DNA from: Pseudidiomarina atlantica | GTDB taxonomy: Bacteria > Pseudomonadota > Gammaproteobacteria > Enterobacterales > Alteromonadaceae | Length of the DNA stretch: 64,000 nucleotides | Assembly: GCF_000753735.1 (NCBI RefSeq) | Contig: NZ_JPIN01000005.1 | Location: forward strand, 186,001-250,000 | Direction: 5' to 3' | Shown here: one piece after another, positions 53,136-62,962 of the stretch | Position numbering within the stretch: position 1 is the stretch's first letter | How the letters are laid out: every line of letters begins with the position of its first letter | Program-made: the position numbers and the translations under genes | The notes under the pieces: generated by a model | Database searches by the model: none | What the model saw: the letters and a program-made list of their open reading frames with translations, nothing else | Told to the model about the DNA's origin: nothing

Positions 53136-54382
53136 CCGTCGATCAAGCCGCGGGTATCGACCCAGCGTTTGCCTTCAAGCTGGCCACGGGTGATGGCTTT
53201 GAAAGGTTCGTGGTCCACCAGCAACACCACTACATCAGCGGCTGCCAAGGCATCATTAAGCGAGCACAGCTCAGCACCCGGCACCGGTGTCGCGTCTTGT
53301 GCAATATTGGGTTCGACCACCAAGGTGGTACCGGCGTGGCTGCTTGCCAACTGCCGCGCGATAGCTAAGGCCGGGCTTTCGCGTAGATCATCGATATTGG
53401 CTTTAAAAGCCAAGCCCAAACAAGCAATGGTCACGTCTTGCGCAGCGCCGGTGGCGGCAACCGCTTGTTGCACCTGCGCCACGACCCAGTCGGGTTTGCC
53501 ATCGTTGACCTCGCGAGCAGTGCGGATCAAACGTGCCTGCTCCGGTGCCGAGGCGACAATGAACCACGGGTCAACAGCAATACAATGGCCGCCAACACCA
53601 GGGCCTGGCTGTAAAATGTCCACCCGCGGATGGTGATTCGCCAGTCGAATTAACTCCCACACGTTAATGCCTAAGTGGTCGCAAATCAGCGACAGCTCAT
53701 TGGCAAAGGCAATATTGACGTCGCGGAAGCTGTTTTCGGTCAGTTTTGCCATTTCAGCGGTACGGGCGTTGGTAAGAATACAGTCGCCTTTCAAAAACAG
53801 GCGGTACAAATCAGCCGCCATGGCACTAGCGCGCGACGACAAACCACCAATCACGCGGTCGTTGTCGACCAGCTCTTGCATGATCTTGCCCGGTAACACG
53901 CGCTCAGGGCAGTAGGCCAATTGCACCTCGGCGGCATCGCCAGCGGTCGCAGGAAAGCTCAGGTCAGGACGCAGTTCCGCCAACCATTGTTCGAGCTGCT
54001 CGGTGGTGCCCACCGGCGAGGTCGACTCCAAAATAATCAAGTTACCGGCTGCCAACACAGGTGCGATGGTTTCGGCCGCACTGCGAATAAATTTTAAATC
54101 GGCACTGCGGTCCGGCAAAAACGGCGTTGGCACGGCAATAATAAAAGCATCGGCTGCGACGGCTGTGGTACTGGCGCGCAGATGACCTTCGGCAACGGCG
54201 GTTTTTACCACATCGGCAAGCCCCGGTTCGACAATATGAATTTGCCCAGCGTTAATTGTTGCCACCGCTTTTTCATTGACGTCGACGCCATGTACCGGCA
54301 CGCCTTGTTTGGCGAACACAGCAGCAGTCGGTAGCCCAATGTAGCCGAGGCCGATAACGGCAATGCGTGGAGACGACTTCAT
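53132..54382 (-). CDS. wecC: UDP-N-acetyl-D-mannosamine dehydrogenase WecC
   Basis: 416 residues. Oxidises UDP-ManNAc to UDP-ManNAcA with two NAD+. It resembles E. coli WecC along its length: Rossmann start [69 protein letters not shown] and the catalytic-cysteine segment [17 protein letters not shown]. The similarity favours WecC over the broader UDP-glucose dehydrogenase family. Overlaps wecB by 4 nt. Confidence 0.95.
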   Translation of the reverse strand: MKSSPRIAVIGLGYIGLPTAAVFAKQGVPVHGVDVNEKAVATINAGQIHIVEPGLADVVKTAVAEGHLRASTTAVAADAFIIAVPTPFLPDRSADLKFIRSAAETIAPVLAAGNLIILESTSPVGTTEQLEQWLAELRPDLSFPATAGDAAEVQLAYCPERVLPGKIMQELVDNDRVIGGLSSRASAMAADLYRLFLKGDCILTNARTAEMAKLTENSFRDVNIAFANELSLICDHLGINVWELIRLANHHPRVDILQPGPGVGGHCIAVDPWFIVASAPEQARLIRTAREVNDGKPDWVVAQVQQAVAATGAAQDVTIACLGLAFKANIDDLRESPALAIARQLASSHAGTTLVVEPNIAQDATPVPGAELCSLNDALAAADVVVLLVDHEPFKAITRGQLEGKRWVDTRGLIDG

Positions 54383-55515
54383 ACCAATTCCTTTTGTAAA
54401 ACATCAATAATGCGTTGGCAGGCCTTGCCATCGCCGTACGGATTATGTGCACGACTCATGGCCTGATAGGCCGCGGGATCATCCAGCAAACGCCCAACCT
54501 CACGGACAATGGCGGCGCTGTCGGTTCCCACCAACTTGACCGTACCCGCATCGACGGCTTCTGGCCGTTCGGTGGTGTCACGCATCACCAACACCGGTTT
54601 ACCAAGCGATGGCGCTTCTTCTTGAATACCACCGCTGTCGGTCAGAATCACCGTAGCTTGGTTCATTAAGTACACGAAGGGTTCATAATCTTGCGGCGCT
54701 AACAAATGCACATTCGGCAGGTCGCGCAAATGGCGATTTACTGGCTCCTGTACATTCGGATTCAAATGCACCGGGTAAACGATTTGTAATTCGGGGCGTT
54801 GTTGCGCAAGCTCGGCGAGGGCTGCGCAAATGCGCTCAAAGCCAGCGCCAAAACTTTCGCGGCGGTGCCCAGTCACCAGCAGCATGGGGTGCTGCGCGTC
54901 AAACTGTAACTCGGCGAACAGTTGTGCGTACGCGGCTTGTTTGTCGCTATCCTGTTGTAATTGCTCACTTACCGTCAACAACGCGTCAATCACGGTATTG
55001 CCGGTCACATGGATCTGGTCAGACGGAATCGACTCCGCCAACAAATGCTCGCGCGCTTTCGCGGTCGGGGCAAAATGCCAGCGGGTAATGCCTGCGGTCA
55101 GGCGTCGGTTCGCTTCTTCAGGCCACGGCGAATAAATATTGCCGGTGCGTAAACCCGCTTCGATGTGCGCCACCGGAATTTGCTGAAAGTAAGCGGCGAG
55201 GGCAGTGGTCAAAGTCGTTAAGGTATCGCCATGCACGCAAACCACGTCGGGTTTGAATTCAGCCAGTACCGGCTCCAGTTCGGTCAACACCCGTGCCGCC
55301 AATTGGTTCAAGCTTTGGTTGGGGCGCATCAAGTTCAAATCGTAATCGGGCGTCAACTGAAATAACTCGAGCACTTGGTCAAGCATTTGTCGATGCTGGG
55401 CGGTCACGCACAGCCGCACATCCCATGCGGTCTGTTGCTGCAACTGTTGCACCAGCGGTGCCATTTTTATGGCTTCAGGGCGCGTACCAAAAACGACGAG
55501 GATTTTTTTTGTCAT
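54379..55515 (-). CDS. wecB: UDP-N-acetylglucosamine 2-epimerase WecB
   Basis: 378 residues. Non-hydrolysing epimerase that makes UDP-ManNAc from UDP-GlcNAc. Motifs [53 protein letters not shown] and [19 protein letters not shown] are all present. Feeds WecC. 4 nt after wecG. Confidence 0.96.
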   Translation of the reverse strand: MTKKILVVFGTRPEAIKMAPLVQQLQQQTAWDVRLCVTAQHRQMLDQVLELFQLTPDYDLNLMRPNQSLNQLAARVLTELEPVLAEFKPDVVCVHGDTLTTLTTALAAYFQQIPVAHIEAGLRTGNIYSPWPEEANRRLTAGITRWHFAPTAKAREHLLAESIPSDQIHVTGNTVIDALLTVSEQLQQDSDKQAAYAQLFAELQFDAQHPMLLVTGHRRESFGAGFERICAALAELAQQRPELQIVYPVHLNPNVQEPVNRHLRDLPNVHLLAPQDYEPFVYLMNQATVILTDSGGIQEEAPSLGKPVLVMRDTTERPEAVDAGTVKLVGTDSAAIVREVGRLLDDPAAYQAMSRAHNPYGDGKACQRIIDVLQKELV

Positions 55516-55519
55516 GATT

Positions 55520-56245
55520 CTAGAGTCGTTGTAATAAATGAAGGCGCAAATAGGTCAACAGTCGTAATTGACGACCGATGCGCGTCGGTTGTGACAGCAA
55601 ACGATACAGCCACTCCAAATGCAGCTTACACCAAAGCTTCGGGGCGCGTTTGGCGGCGCCCGTAAAGACATCGTACGTACCGCCGACGCCAAGATAAAAC
55701 GCGTCAGGGTAAAGCTTGCGTAAACGTTCGATCAGCTGCTCTTGTTTGGGCGACCCCATGGCCACGGTAACGATGCGTGGCTGCTGTGCGTGCAGCGCAT
55801 CGACCAGCACTTGTTCGTCGGCAAAGTAGCCATCGATGGCGGCCACTACTGGCGTGCCAAGCTCGCGTAATTTCGCGGCGGCAAGCTGGTTTACCGCCGG
55901 CTTAGCACCAATCAGCATGACCGGCACTTGTAACTCCGCGGCGCGCAGCATCAAGGCTTCCCAGAATTCACAGCCAGGAATACGGGTATTGGCCACACCT
56001 TTTTTACGCAGGGTGCGCACCACGCCAGTGCCATCAGCAAAGCGCAGTGTCGCACTTTGCAAGGTGGCGCGAACGGTTTCGTCTTGTTGTGCCAACACCA
56101 CTTTTTCAGGGTTGATGGCAATACCGAAACCGTAGTGCACGTCGCCGGCCGGTGCGATGACTGCATTCACAGCCTGCGCCATCGAAGCAAACGGCGTTAC
56201 TTGAATACCGCCAACGGTAACGTCGGTCGTCAATTGCTGATTCAT
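55520..56245 (-). CDS. wecG: WecG/TagA/CpsF family UDP-ManNAcA transferase
   Basis: 241 residues (E. coli WecG 246). Adds ManNAcA to undecaprenyl-PP-GlcNAc. GT26 motifs are present: [55 protein letters not shown] and [20 protein letters not shown]. The R-A-P region and the following [17 protein letters not shown] are typical of the family. First gene of the leftward operon, behind a good promoter. Confidence 0.93.
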   Translation of the reverse strand: MNQQLTTDVTVGGIQVTPFASMAQAVNAVIAPAGDVHYGFGIAINPEKVVLAQQDETVRATLQSATLRFADGTGVVRTLRKKGVANTRIPGCEFWEALMLRAAELQVPVMLIGAKPAVNQLAAAKLRELGTPVVAAIDGYFADEQVLVDALHAQQPRIVTVAMGSPKQEQLIERLRKLYPDAFYLGVGGTYDVFTGAAKRAPKLWCKLHLEWLYRLLSQPTRIGRQLRLLTYLRLHLLQRL

Positions 56246-56285
56246 ATCGTTTGAAAGCTCAAGTTAAGCTCGAGAAGATGCGGCG

Positions 56286-56314
56286 ATTCTATCGAGCGTG
56301 ACAAAAAACTGCAA
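56286..56314 (-). promoter_or_regulatory. Predicted sigma-70 promoter of the wecG operon
   Basis: Leftward TTGCAG (56314-56309), 17-bp spacer, TAGAAT (56291-56286), with the start codon about 35 nt further on. Spacing is ideal. It lies in the divergent region shared with ugd; no JUMPstart/ops motif was seen. Confidence 0.6.
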
Positions 56315-56397
56315 TCTAAGTGCGGTATAAGCTTACCTGAAGGTTACGGATGATTTACATCGTTTTTACGCAATCGAGACAAAATCGAGACAAAAAG

Positions 56398-57567
56398 ATG
56401 TGTCAAAAAATTACCGTGGTTGGGCTTGGCTACGTAGGATTGTCGAATGCGGTGCTGCTGGCGCAACAACATCAGGTGGTGGCACTCGATATTGATGCCA
56501 CTAAGGTAGCGGCAGTCAACGCCAAGCAAAGCCCGATCGAAGACAGCGAAATAAGCACTTACTTACGCGACAAGCCGCTGCAGTTAAGTGCAACCACCGA
56601 CCCAAACATCCTCGCCGAGGCCGACTGGGTGATCATCGCCACCCCCACCGATTACGACCCAGAGACCAACTATTTCAACACCAGTAGCGTCGATAGCGTC
56701 ATCGCGCAAACACTGGCCAGCAATCCTCGCTGTCACATTGTGGTGCGTTCAACCATCCCTGTTGGGTACATCAAGAAAATACGCGCCAAGTTGGCCACCG
56801 AGCGGGTGTTTTTCGCGCCCGAGTTTTTACGTGAAGGGCGCGCGCTGTACGATAATTTATACCCATCGCGCATTGTCGTGGGTGAACAGCACGAGGCGGC
56901 ACGCATCTTTGCAGAATTTTTACGTAGTGGCGCACTGAAGTCCGATGTACCGGTGCAATATACTGAACCGACTGAGGCGGAAGCGATAAAATTATTCGCT
57001 AATACCTACTTAGCGATGCGGGTGGCGTTTTTTAACGAACTGGATTCGTTCGCTATGCATCATGGCTTAAATGCGCGGCAATTGATTGACGGCGTGTGCT
57101 TGGACCCCCGTATTGGGGGGCATTACAACAACCCGAGCTTCGGCTATGGTGGTTATTGCTTACCCAAGGATACGCGCCAGTTGTTGGCCAACTATGACAA
57201 GGTGCCGCAGGTGATCATTGGTGCTATTGTCGATGCCAATCGCATGCGCAAAGACTGTATTGCGGAAGCGATCATGCAACGCGAGCCGCAGTGCGTCGGT
57301 GTGTATCGGTTAGTAATGAAGCAAGGTTCGGACAATTTTCGCGCAAGTGCGGTGCAAGGAGTGATGCAGCGCTTGCAAGCGCGCGGCATTAAGGTCATCG
57401 TATTCGAGCCGACCGTTACGGAAACAATGTTTAACGGTTGTGAAGTTGTTAAAGATTTTTGTGATTTTAAAAACAGATCAGATATAATCGTCAGCAATCG
57501 CATGTCTGATGAGTTAGCCGATGTCTCCGACAAGGTCTATACTCGCGACATTTATAACAACGATTAA
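56398..57567 (+). CDS. ugd: UDP-glucose 6-dehydrogenase
   Basis: 389 residues from ATG 56398, matching E. coli Ugd (388). Makes UDP-glucuronate. ITVVGLGYVGLSNAVLLAQ, TPTDYDPETNYFNTSSV, FLREGRALYDNLYPSRIV, EAIKLFANTYLAMRVAFFNE and the catalytic cysteine in GYGGYCLPKDT are diagnostic. An in-frame ATG at 56350 has a better ribosome site (GAAGG) but would add 16 residues encoded partly by a tandem direct repeat (ATCGAGACAAA twice); I prefer 56398 on family length. Adjacent but divergent to wecG. Confidence 0.93.
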   Translation: MCQKITVVGLGYVGLSNAVLLAQQHQVVALDIDATKVAAVNAKQSPIEDSEISTYLRDKPLQLSATTDPNILAEADWVIIATPTDYDPETNYFNTSSVDSVIAQTLASNPRCHIVVRSTIPVGYIKKIRAKLATERVFFAPEFLREGRALYDNLYPSRIVVGEQHEAARIFAEFLRSGALKSDVPVQYTEPTEAEAIKLFANTYLAMRVAFFNELDSFAMHHGLNARQLIDGVCLDPRIGGHYNNPSFGYGGYCLPKDTRQLLANYDKVPQVIIGAIVDANRMRKDCIAEAIMQREPQCVGVYRLVMKQGSDNFRASAVQGVMQRLQARGIKVIVFEPTVTETMFNGCEVVKDFCDFKNRSDIIVSNRMSDELADVSDKVYTRDIYNND

Positions 57568-57619
57568 GCGATGTCGAAAAATTAAAGAAAAACTGAATTA
57601 GACGGGAAATCTAGAAGTT

Positions 57620-58735
57620 ATGAGTATTTGGGTGGTGCTGCTTGCAGCGACCGCGCTTTCGAGCGTGTTGTGCAATGTCCTGATCCCGATGGCGTGGAAG
57701 ACTGCGCTGGTTGATCATCCTTGTGCGCGCAAGCAACACGCTGCGCCAGTTCCGTTAGTAGGTGGGCTGGCGGTGTATGGCACCATGCTCATTATGATGG
57801 TGGCGCTGCTGCCGCTCGAAGTCGACATTCGCTTATTCCTGGTGTCCGCAAGCTTCATGGTGCTGATTGGCGCCCTCGACGACCGCTACGATATTGATCC
57901 CGGCGTACGCTTTATCGCCCAAATGCTGGCCGCTGCGGTGGTGGTATTTGGCGCCGACGTACAAATCGTGCAACTGGGTAACTTATTCGGTACCGGTACG
58001 GTTGAACTGGGTGCCATGGCAATGCCGTTCACCTTACTCGCCATTGTCGCCGCCATGAACGCCTACAATATGATTGATGGCATCGATGGTTTGCTCGGTG
58101 CACTAGCCATGGTGGCCTTCGCCGGTATTGCGGCGCTGGCTTTTATGCACCAGCAACAATTGCCGGTCATGGTCGCCGCTATCTTGTTTGGCGCGATGAT
58201 TCCCTACCAAATTCGCAATATGGGCTTTCGCTTACGCCCGATTCGTAAAATCTTCATGGGTGACGCCGGCTCCATGCTGGTCGGCTTCGTAGTGGTATGG
58301 ATGCTGGTCATGCTGACCCACCCCGAGCGCTTACTCGAAAGTTGGTTTGCCATTCAGCCGAACGTTGAAGCCGTGCGCCCAGTCGCCGTGTTGTGGCTGA
58401 TTGCCGTCCCCCTTATGGACATGTTCGCCATCATGGCGCGGCGTGTTATGAAAGGCCAATCGCCGTTTCGTCCGGATCGCGAACATTTGCATCACATCTT
58501 CATGCGCGCGGGTTTCACCTCGCGGCAAACACTGGGTATCATCACCGCTATCGCCTGCTTCAAACTAGCGCTGGGCTTGGTTTTCGAATGGTTACAACTA
58601 CCCGAGCCAATTGTGCTTAGCATTTTCATCGCAATTTTTGTACTCTACCTAGTAATGCTCAAAAACATTTGGCGCATCGTGTCGTGGGTACGTCAACAAC
58701 GCGATATCGAAAGCACCGACGAAGCAACAGAATAA
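57620..58735 (+). CDS. wecA: Undecaprenyl-phosphate N-acetylglucosaminyl-1-phosphate transferase WecA
   Basis: 371 residues, about 11 predicted membrane helices. Starts polymer synthesis by joining GlcNAc-1-P to undecaprenyl phosphate. Family motifs: KQHAAPVPLVGGLAVYG, GALDDRYDIDPGVRF, NAYNMIDGIDGLLG, MGDAGSMLVGF and the cytoplasmic HLHHIFMRAGFT. It belongs functionally with wecBCG across the divergent promoter. Confidence 0.95.
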   Translation: MSIWVVLLAATALSSVLCNVLIPMAWKTALVDHPCARKQHAAPVPLVGGLAVYGTMLIMMVALLPLEVDIRLFLVSASFMVLIGALDDRYDIDPGVRFIAQMLAAAVVVFGADVQIVQLGNLFGTGTVELGAMAMPFTLLAIVAAMNAYNMIDGIDGLLGALAMVAFAGIAALAFMHQQQLPVMVAAILFGAMIPYQIRNMGFRLRPIRKIFMGDAGSMLVGFVVVWMLVMLTHPERLLESWFAIQPNVEAVRPVAVLWLIAVPLMDMFAIMARRVMKGQSPFRPDREHLHHIFMRAGFTSRQTLGIITAIACFKLALGLVFEWLQLPEPIVLSIFIAIFVLYLVMLKNIWRIVSWVRQQRDIESTDEATE

Positions 58736-58757
58736 CAACACCAACAGGGGAAATAGC

Positions 58758-61514
58758 GTGAAAGCATGGTTGCAACATACGCTAGCGGCAGCCGGGCTGG
58801 CGTGTCTATTAGTGGGTGCCGCAGCACCTAGCGCACAGGCGCAAGATTTATCCAGTCTCACTCCGCAACAAATCGCACAAATTCAGAAACTTCCGCGCGC
58901 GCAACAAGAAGCCATTGCGCGCCAGTTTGGCGTCAATTTAGCCGACATCGAGCGCATGATGCAGAGCTCGAGTAGCAGCCCAACCAGCGGTCAACCGGAA
59001 AGCGAACGCGCCGCCGACACCATGCAAGACCGCGACGTTATCGATACGCGCCCGCTGAATGAACTCAGCCCCGGTGAACTGGCCGAACGGCTTGCCGAAG
59101 ACGACAAAGAACTGCAACCCTTTGGTTACAACCTATTCCAAGGCGAGCCCAGCACCTTTGCGCCGATGGCGAACGCACCTGTGCCATCGAACTACTTGTT
59201 AGGGGTAGGCGATGAATTACGCATTCAACTGTACGGTAAAGAAACCCGCACCATCGATGCCGTGATCGACAACGAAGGTCGCGTCACCATTGAAAACCTT
59301 GGCCCGCTGAGTGTGGCTGGCTTACGCTACGACGAAGCCCGCGAACTGATCAAGAGCACCGTACGCGAGCGCATGATAGGTATGGAAGCGGCGGTCAGCA
59401 TGGGCGAATTGCGCAGCATGCAAATTTTCGTGGTCGGCGAAGCCTACAAACCAGGTGCCTACACCGTCAGCTCACTGACCACCATAAGCCAAGCGCTGTT
59501 CGTCTCGGGTGGGGTGTCAGACATCGCCTCGTTGCGCAACGTGCAACTGAAGCGCAACGGCGAGACCGTGGTGACCTTCGATTTATATAAACTGCTGACC
59601 GAAGGCGATGCCTCAAACGACTACCGCTTGCAAGCGGGCGACGTGGTGTTTATTCCCACCCGTGGCGACATGGTCAGCATTGCCGGCGAAGTTCTGCGCC
59701 CAGCCATTTATGAAATGCTCCCCGATGAGACCTTGGCCGACGCCTTGAGTTTTGCCGGTGGCTTGCTGCCCACGGCCTATCGCAAGTCAGTGCAGCTGCA
59801 ACGCATCAGCGACGGCTCACGCCGCGTGCAAACCATTGACTTAACCCGTACCGACGTGCAGCGCAAACTGCGTGGTGGTGACGCCATTACCGTTTTCCCT
59901 GTTGCCGAAGAAACCGTCGACAGCGTGATGCTGGTTGGTGCTGCGGTGCGTCCGGGTATGTACGAATGGCACGACAACCTGCGCATTAAAGACGTGATCC
60001 CCTCCGTTGAAGGTGCGCTGTTACCGATTACCGATTTGACCTACGGTATTGTGGTGCGCTCGAGTGATGACCGCCGCACCATCAAAGTACTGCAATTTGA
60101 TGTCGCGCAAGCCGTGCGTGGCGTTAGTGAGCATAACCTAGCGCTGCAACCGCGTGACCAAGTGGTGGTGTTCAGTCGCTACGAAGCGGCCGCTGCCGAA
60201 GAAAATCAATTGAGTGCGTGGTTACGCTCTGAAAGCGACCGAGCGCGTGAAGAGCGCGAACGGGTGCTAGAGATTTACCGTAAGCAGTATCTGCAAAAGC
60301 TGATCGTGGACGACCTTGGTTTTAACGAGCTGCTGGACCGTACCACCCCGGATCGCTCTGAAGAATTGGATAATCAACTCGACAGCTTGTTCGCCATTGG
60401 CGATAACGGCGAAGAGCGCGATGCGGACTATTACGCCAAGTTCTCACGGCACAATTTGCTGCAACCGATTTTGTATCAATTGCGCAACCAATTCAGCGCC
60501 ACCGGCACCTTGCCGTTGGTGTACATTGACGGCGAAGTGCGGCATCCGGGCATTTATCCGCTGGTTGAAGGCGCCAGTGCAAAGCAAGTGATTGTCGCCG
60601 CCGGCGGTTTGAAAGAATCAGCCTATTTAGCCCGCGCTGAGCTGACGCGTACGGAAATCAGCAATGGTGAAGCCGAAGCGCGCTACGTGCCGTTCAACTT
60701 GGCCGAGGTGTTAAGCGGTGACTTGCAGGTGCCAGTGCAAGGCCGCGATCGACTGCAAATCTTGTCGATTCCACAGTGGCAAAACACCTTGCAAGTGCGC
60801 CTTGAAGGCGAAGTGCGCTTCCCCGGCACTTACACCATTCGCCGTGGTGAGACGCTACAAGGCTTGCTCGACCGCGCCGGTGGGTTGACCGAATATGCGT
60901 TCGTACGCGGGGCAATTTTTACCCGTGACGATCTGCGTGAAGCGGAACGCAAGCGTTTAAGCGAGCTGGCGCAGCAACTGCGTCGTGAAATTGCCTCGAA
61001 TGTCATTACCGACAGCGGTGCTTCCGTCGCTTACGGCGAAATGAACCAGCTGTTGCGCGACCTGACCAATATCGAAGCGGTCGGCCGCTTGGTTATCGAT
61101 CTAGAAACCGTGATCGGTGACGGCGAACGCTTGACCGACATTCAATTGAAAGACGGCGACCGCCTGTTTGTGCCAACCGTGCAGAATACCGTATCTATTA
61201 TCGGCGAAGTACAGCTAGCAAGTTCGTACCAGTACGAGCAGGGCGTATCGCTCGAAGAGTACCTGCAGCGCGCGGGTGGGTTACGCCAGAAAGCTGACGA
61301 TGAGCGCATCTATATTGTCAAAGCCAACGGCCGTGTAGTGGTGCCAGAGCGCCGCTCATGGTTCTCGTCGGGCGCCGTCAACCAAATCGAGCCGGGTGAC
61401 ACCATTGTCGTACCAATGGACACCCAATACATGAACAACGTTGAGCTATGGACCACTGCCACCCAGATCATGTATCAGGTCGGCGTCGCCCTAGCTGCAT
61501 TGGCTGCATTATGA
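58758..61514 (+). CDS. Multi-SLBB outer-membrane polysaccharide export protein (Wza-like)
   Basis: 918 residues, GTG start. Signal peptide (about 1-29, ending AQAQ) without a lipobox. A Gln/Ser-rich stretch is followed by the Poly_export/Wza-type domain (about 145-225, YLLGVGDELRIQLYGKETRT) and five or more SLBB repeats (FVVGEAYKPGAYTV, SIAGEVLRPAIYEM, MLVGAAVRPGMYEW, YIDGEVRHPGIYPL, RLEGEVRFPGTYTI). A C-terminal amphipathic or hydrophobic helix (about 895-918) may span the outer membrane, as in Wza. About twice the size of E. coli Wza (379). Overlaps pgi by 4 nt. Confidence 0.9.
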   Translation: MKAWLQHTLAAAGLACLLVGAAAPSAQAQDLSSLTPQQIAQIQKLPRAQQEAIARQFGVNLADIERMMQSSSSSPTSGQPESERAADTMQDRDVIDTRPLNELSPGELAERLAEDDKELQPFGYNLFQGEPSTFAPMANAPVPSNYLLGVGDELRIQLYGKETRTIDAVIDNEGRVTIENLGPLSVAGLRYDEARELIKSTVRERMIGMEAAVSMGELRSMQIFVVGEAYKPGAYTVSSLTTISQALFVSGGVSDIASLRNVQLKRNGETVVTFDLYKLLTEGDASNDYRLQAGDVVFIPTRGDMVSIAGEVLRPAIYEMLPDETLADALSFAGGLLPTAYRKSVQLQRISDGSRRVQTIDLTRTDVQRKLRGGDAITVFPVAEETVDSVMLVGAAVRPGMYEWHDNLRIKDVIPSVEGALLPITDLTYGIVVRSSDDRRTIKVLQFDVAQAVRGVSEHNLALQPRDQVVVFSRYEAAAAEENQLSAWLRSESDRAREERERVLEIYRKQYLQKLIVDDLGFNELLDRTTPDRSEELDNQLDSLFAIGDNGEERDADYYAKFSRHNLLQPILYQLRNQFSATGTLPLVYIDGEVRHPGIYPLVEGASAKQVIVAAGGLKESAYLARAELTRTEISNGEAEARYVPFNLAEVLSGDLQVPVQGRDRLQILSIPQWQNTLQVRLEGEVRFPGTYTIRRGETLQGLLDRAGGLTEYAFVRGAIFTRDDLREAERKRLSELAQQLRREIASNVITDSGASVAYGEMNQLLRDLTNIEAVGRLVIDLETVIGDGERLTDIQLKDGDRLFVPTVQNTVSIIGEVQLASSYQYEQGVSLEEYLQRAGGLRQKADDERIYIVKANGRVVVPERRSWFSSGAVNQIEPGDTIVVPMDTQYMNNVELWTTATQIMYQVGVALAALAAL

Positions 61515-62962
61515 TGATAACAACGCAACACCTGGCGCTGGACCTCACCTATCAGGGGCTGACGCGTGACCAACTCCAACAATTCGCGAACGAACGCTTG
61601 CCGCGCGATTTCGCTGAACTGCGTGCACAGTTGTTGAAAGGGACTTACGAGAACCCGAGCGAAGGCCGACAAGTGACCCACGTGCTCAACCGTAGTCGCC
61701 ATTCGGTGGTGGCGGCCAACGGTGGTCGTAACCGCTTTTCGGAAATCGTCCGCACCTTGCGTAGTGGCAAATGGCTGGGCGCGACTGGGCAAGTGGTCAC
61801 CGACGTCATCAACGTAGGTGTAGGTGGCTCCGACTTGGGCCCATTGCTTGGCAGCGAAGCCTTGCAAGAGTTCGCCGACGACAACACCGCGCACCCATTA
61901 AAAGTGCATTTCGCCAGCTCGATGGATGGCAGCCAGCTGTACACTTTGTTGCCACAGCTAAACCCAGCCACCACTTTGGTGATCATGGCGTCAAAAAGCT
62001 TTAGCACCATCGATACCCTTGCCAATATTCGCACCCTCAAAGCCTGGGCGGCGCGCGAACTGAGCGAACAGCAGTGGCTCGAAAAGCACGTGATTGGCGT
62101 GTCGAGCAACATCGAAGGCATGACCAACTTTGGCATTCCACCTGCGCAACAATTGAGCTTTGCTGAATCTGTGGGCGGCCGCTATTCGTTGTGGTCCGCC
62201 ATTGGCTTACCAATCGCGCTCACCGTCGGCGCCAACCAATTCGCCCGCATGCTCGATGGCGCCAAAGCCATGGACGCGCATTTTGGCGAAGCCGAACTGC
62301 ATGAAAACATTCCGTTATTGATGGCGCTTACTGGCGTGTACAACCGCGAGCAGCGCGGCATCAACAACCTTGCTGTGTTGCCCTACGATGGTCGCTTACG
62401 GAAACTGCCCGATTACTTGCAGCAGCTCGACATGGAAAGCAACGGCAAGCAACAAGATCGCAACGGTAAGCCGATCGATTATCCGACCGGGCCAATTATT
62501 TGGGGTGGCTTTGGGCCTAACGGTCAGCACGCGTTTTATCAGCATTTGCATCAAGGCTATGACAACTTTGCCGCCGATTTCGTGCTGGTGTTGCAACGCG
62601 CTGCGACAGAATTTGACGCAGCAACCCAAGCCGAGTTTGCCGAGCAGCAGACCTTGTCGGTGGCGAACTGCCTCGCACATCGCCGCTTGATGTGGTTTGG
62701 CGACGGTAAGACTTACCCTGGCCAACACCCATCGAACCTATTGTTGCTGCAAGAGCTCACGCCACAAGCGTTCGGCGCACTGATTGCCGCCTATGAGCAC
62801 AAAGTGTTTACCCAAGGCGTGATCTGGAAGATTAATTCGTTTGACCAGCCGGGCGTTGAGCTTGGCAAGAAAATCGCTAATGAAGTGCTGGAAGTAATCA
62901 AAACCGGCACCGGCAGCGACGCTTTTGATGACAGTACGCAGGCTATTTTGCAGAGGCTCTGA
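61511..62962 (+). CDS. pgi: Glucose-6-phosphate isomerase, short form
   Basis: 483 residues from ATG 61511 (MMITTQHLAL), about 65 shorter than E. coli Pgi (549), mainly at the N-terminus and in the region before the last helices. Core motifs are intact: VGVGGSDLGP, ASKSFSTIDT, VGGRYSLWSAIGLPIAL, NMESNGK-type DMESNGKQQDRNG, GPNGQHAFYQ and KVFTQGVIWKINSFDQPGVE, so it should be active. It interconverts glucose-6-P and fructose-6-P, feeding both UDP-GlcNAc and UDP-glucose pools. Placed in the capsule locus and overlapping the export gene by 4 nt. Confidence 0.93.
   Translation: MMITTQHLALDLTYQGLTRDQLQQFANERLPRDFAELRAQLLKGTYENPSEGRQVTHVLNRSRHSVVAANGGRNRFSEIVRTLRSGKWLGATGQVVTDVINVGVGGSDLGPLLGSEALQEFADDNTAHPLKVHFASSMDGSQLYTLLPQLNPATTLVIMASKSFSTIDTLANIRTLKAWAARELSEQQWLEKHVIGVSSNIEGMTNFGIPPAQQLSFAESVGGRYSLWSAIGLPIALTVGANQFARMLDGAKAMDAHFGEAELHENIPLLMALTGVYNREQRGINNLAVLPYDGRLRKLPDYLQQLDMESNGKQQDRNGKPIDYPTGPIIWGGFGPNGQHAFYQHLHQGYDNFAADFVLVLQRAATEFDAATQAEFAEQQTLSVANCLAHRRLMWFGDGKTYPGQHPSNLLLLQELTPQAFGALIAAYEHKVFTQGVIWKINSFDQPGVELGKKIANEVLEVIKTGTGSDAFDDSTQAILQRL

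Noticed and set aside
56246-56397. JUMPstart/ops element for RfaH control
   Set aside because: No GGCGGTAG-type sequence was found here or before wecA, the exporter or wzz.
61448-61510. Longer Pgi N-terminus from an upstream start
   Set aside because: The added residues overlap the exporter gene and are Cys/His-rich, unlike any Pgi; ATG 61511 sits at the ATGA overlap.
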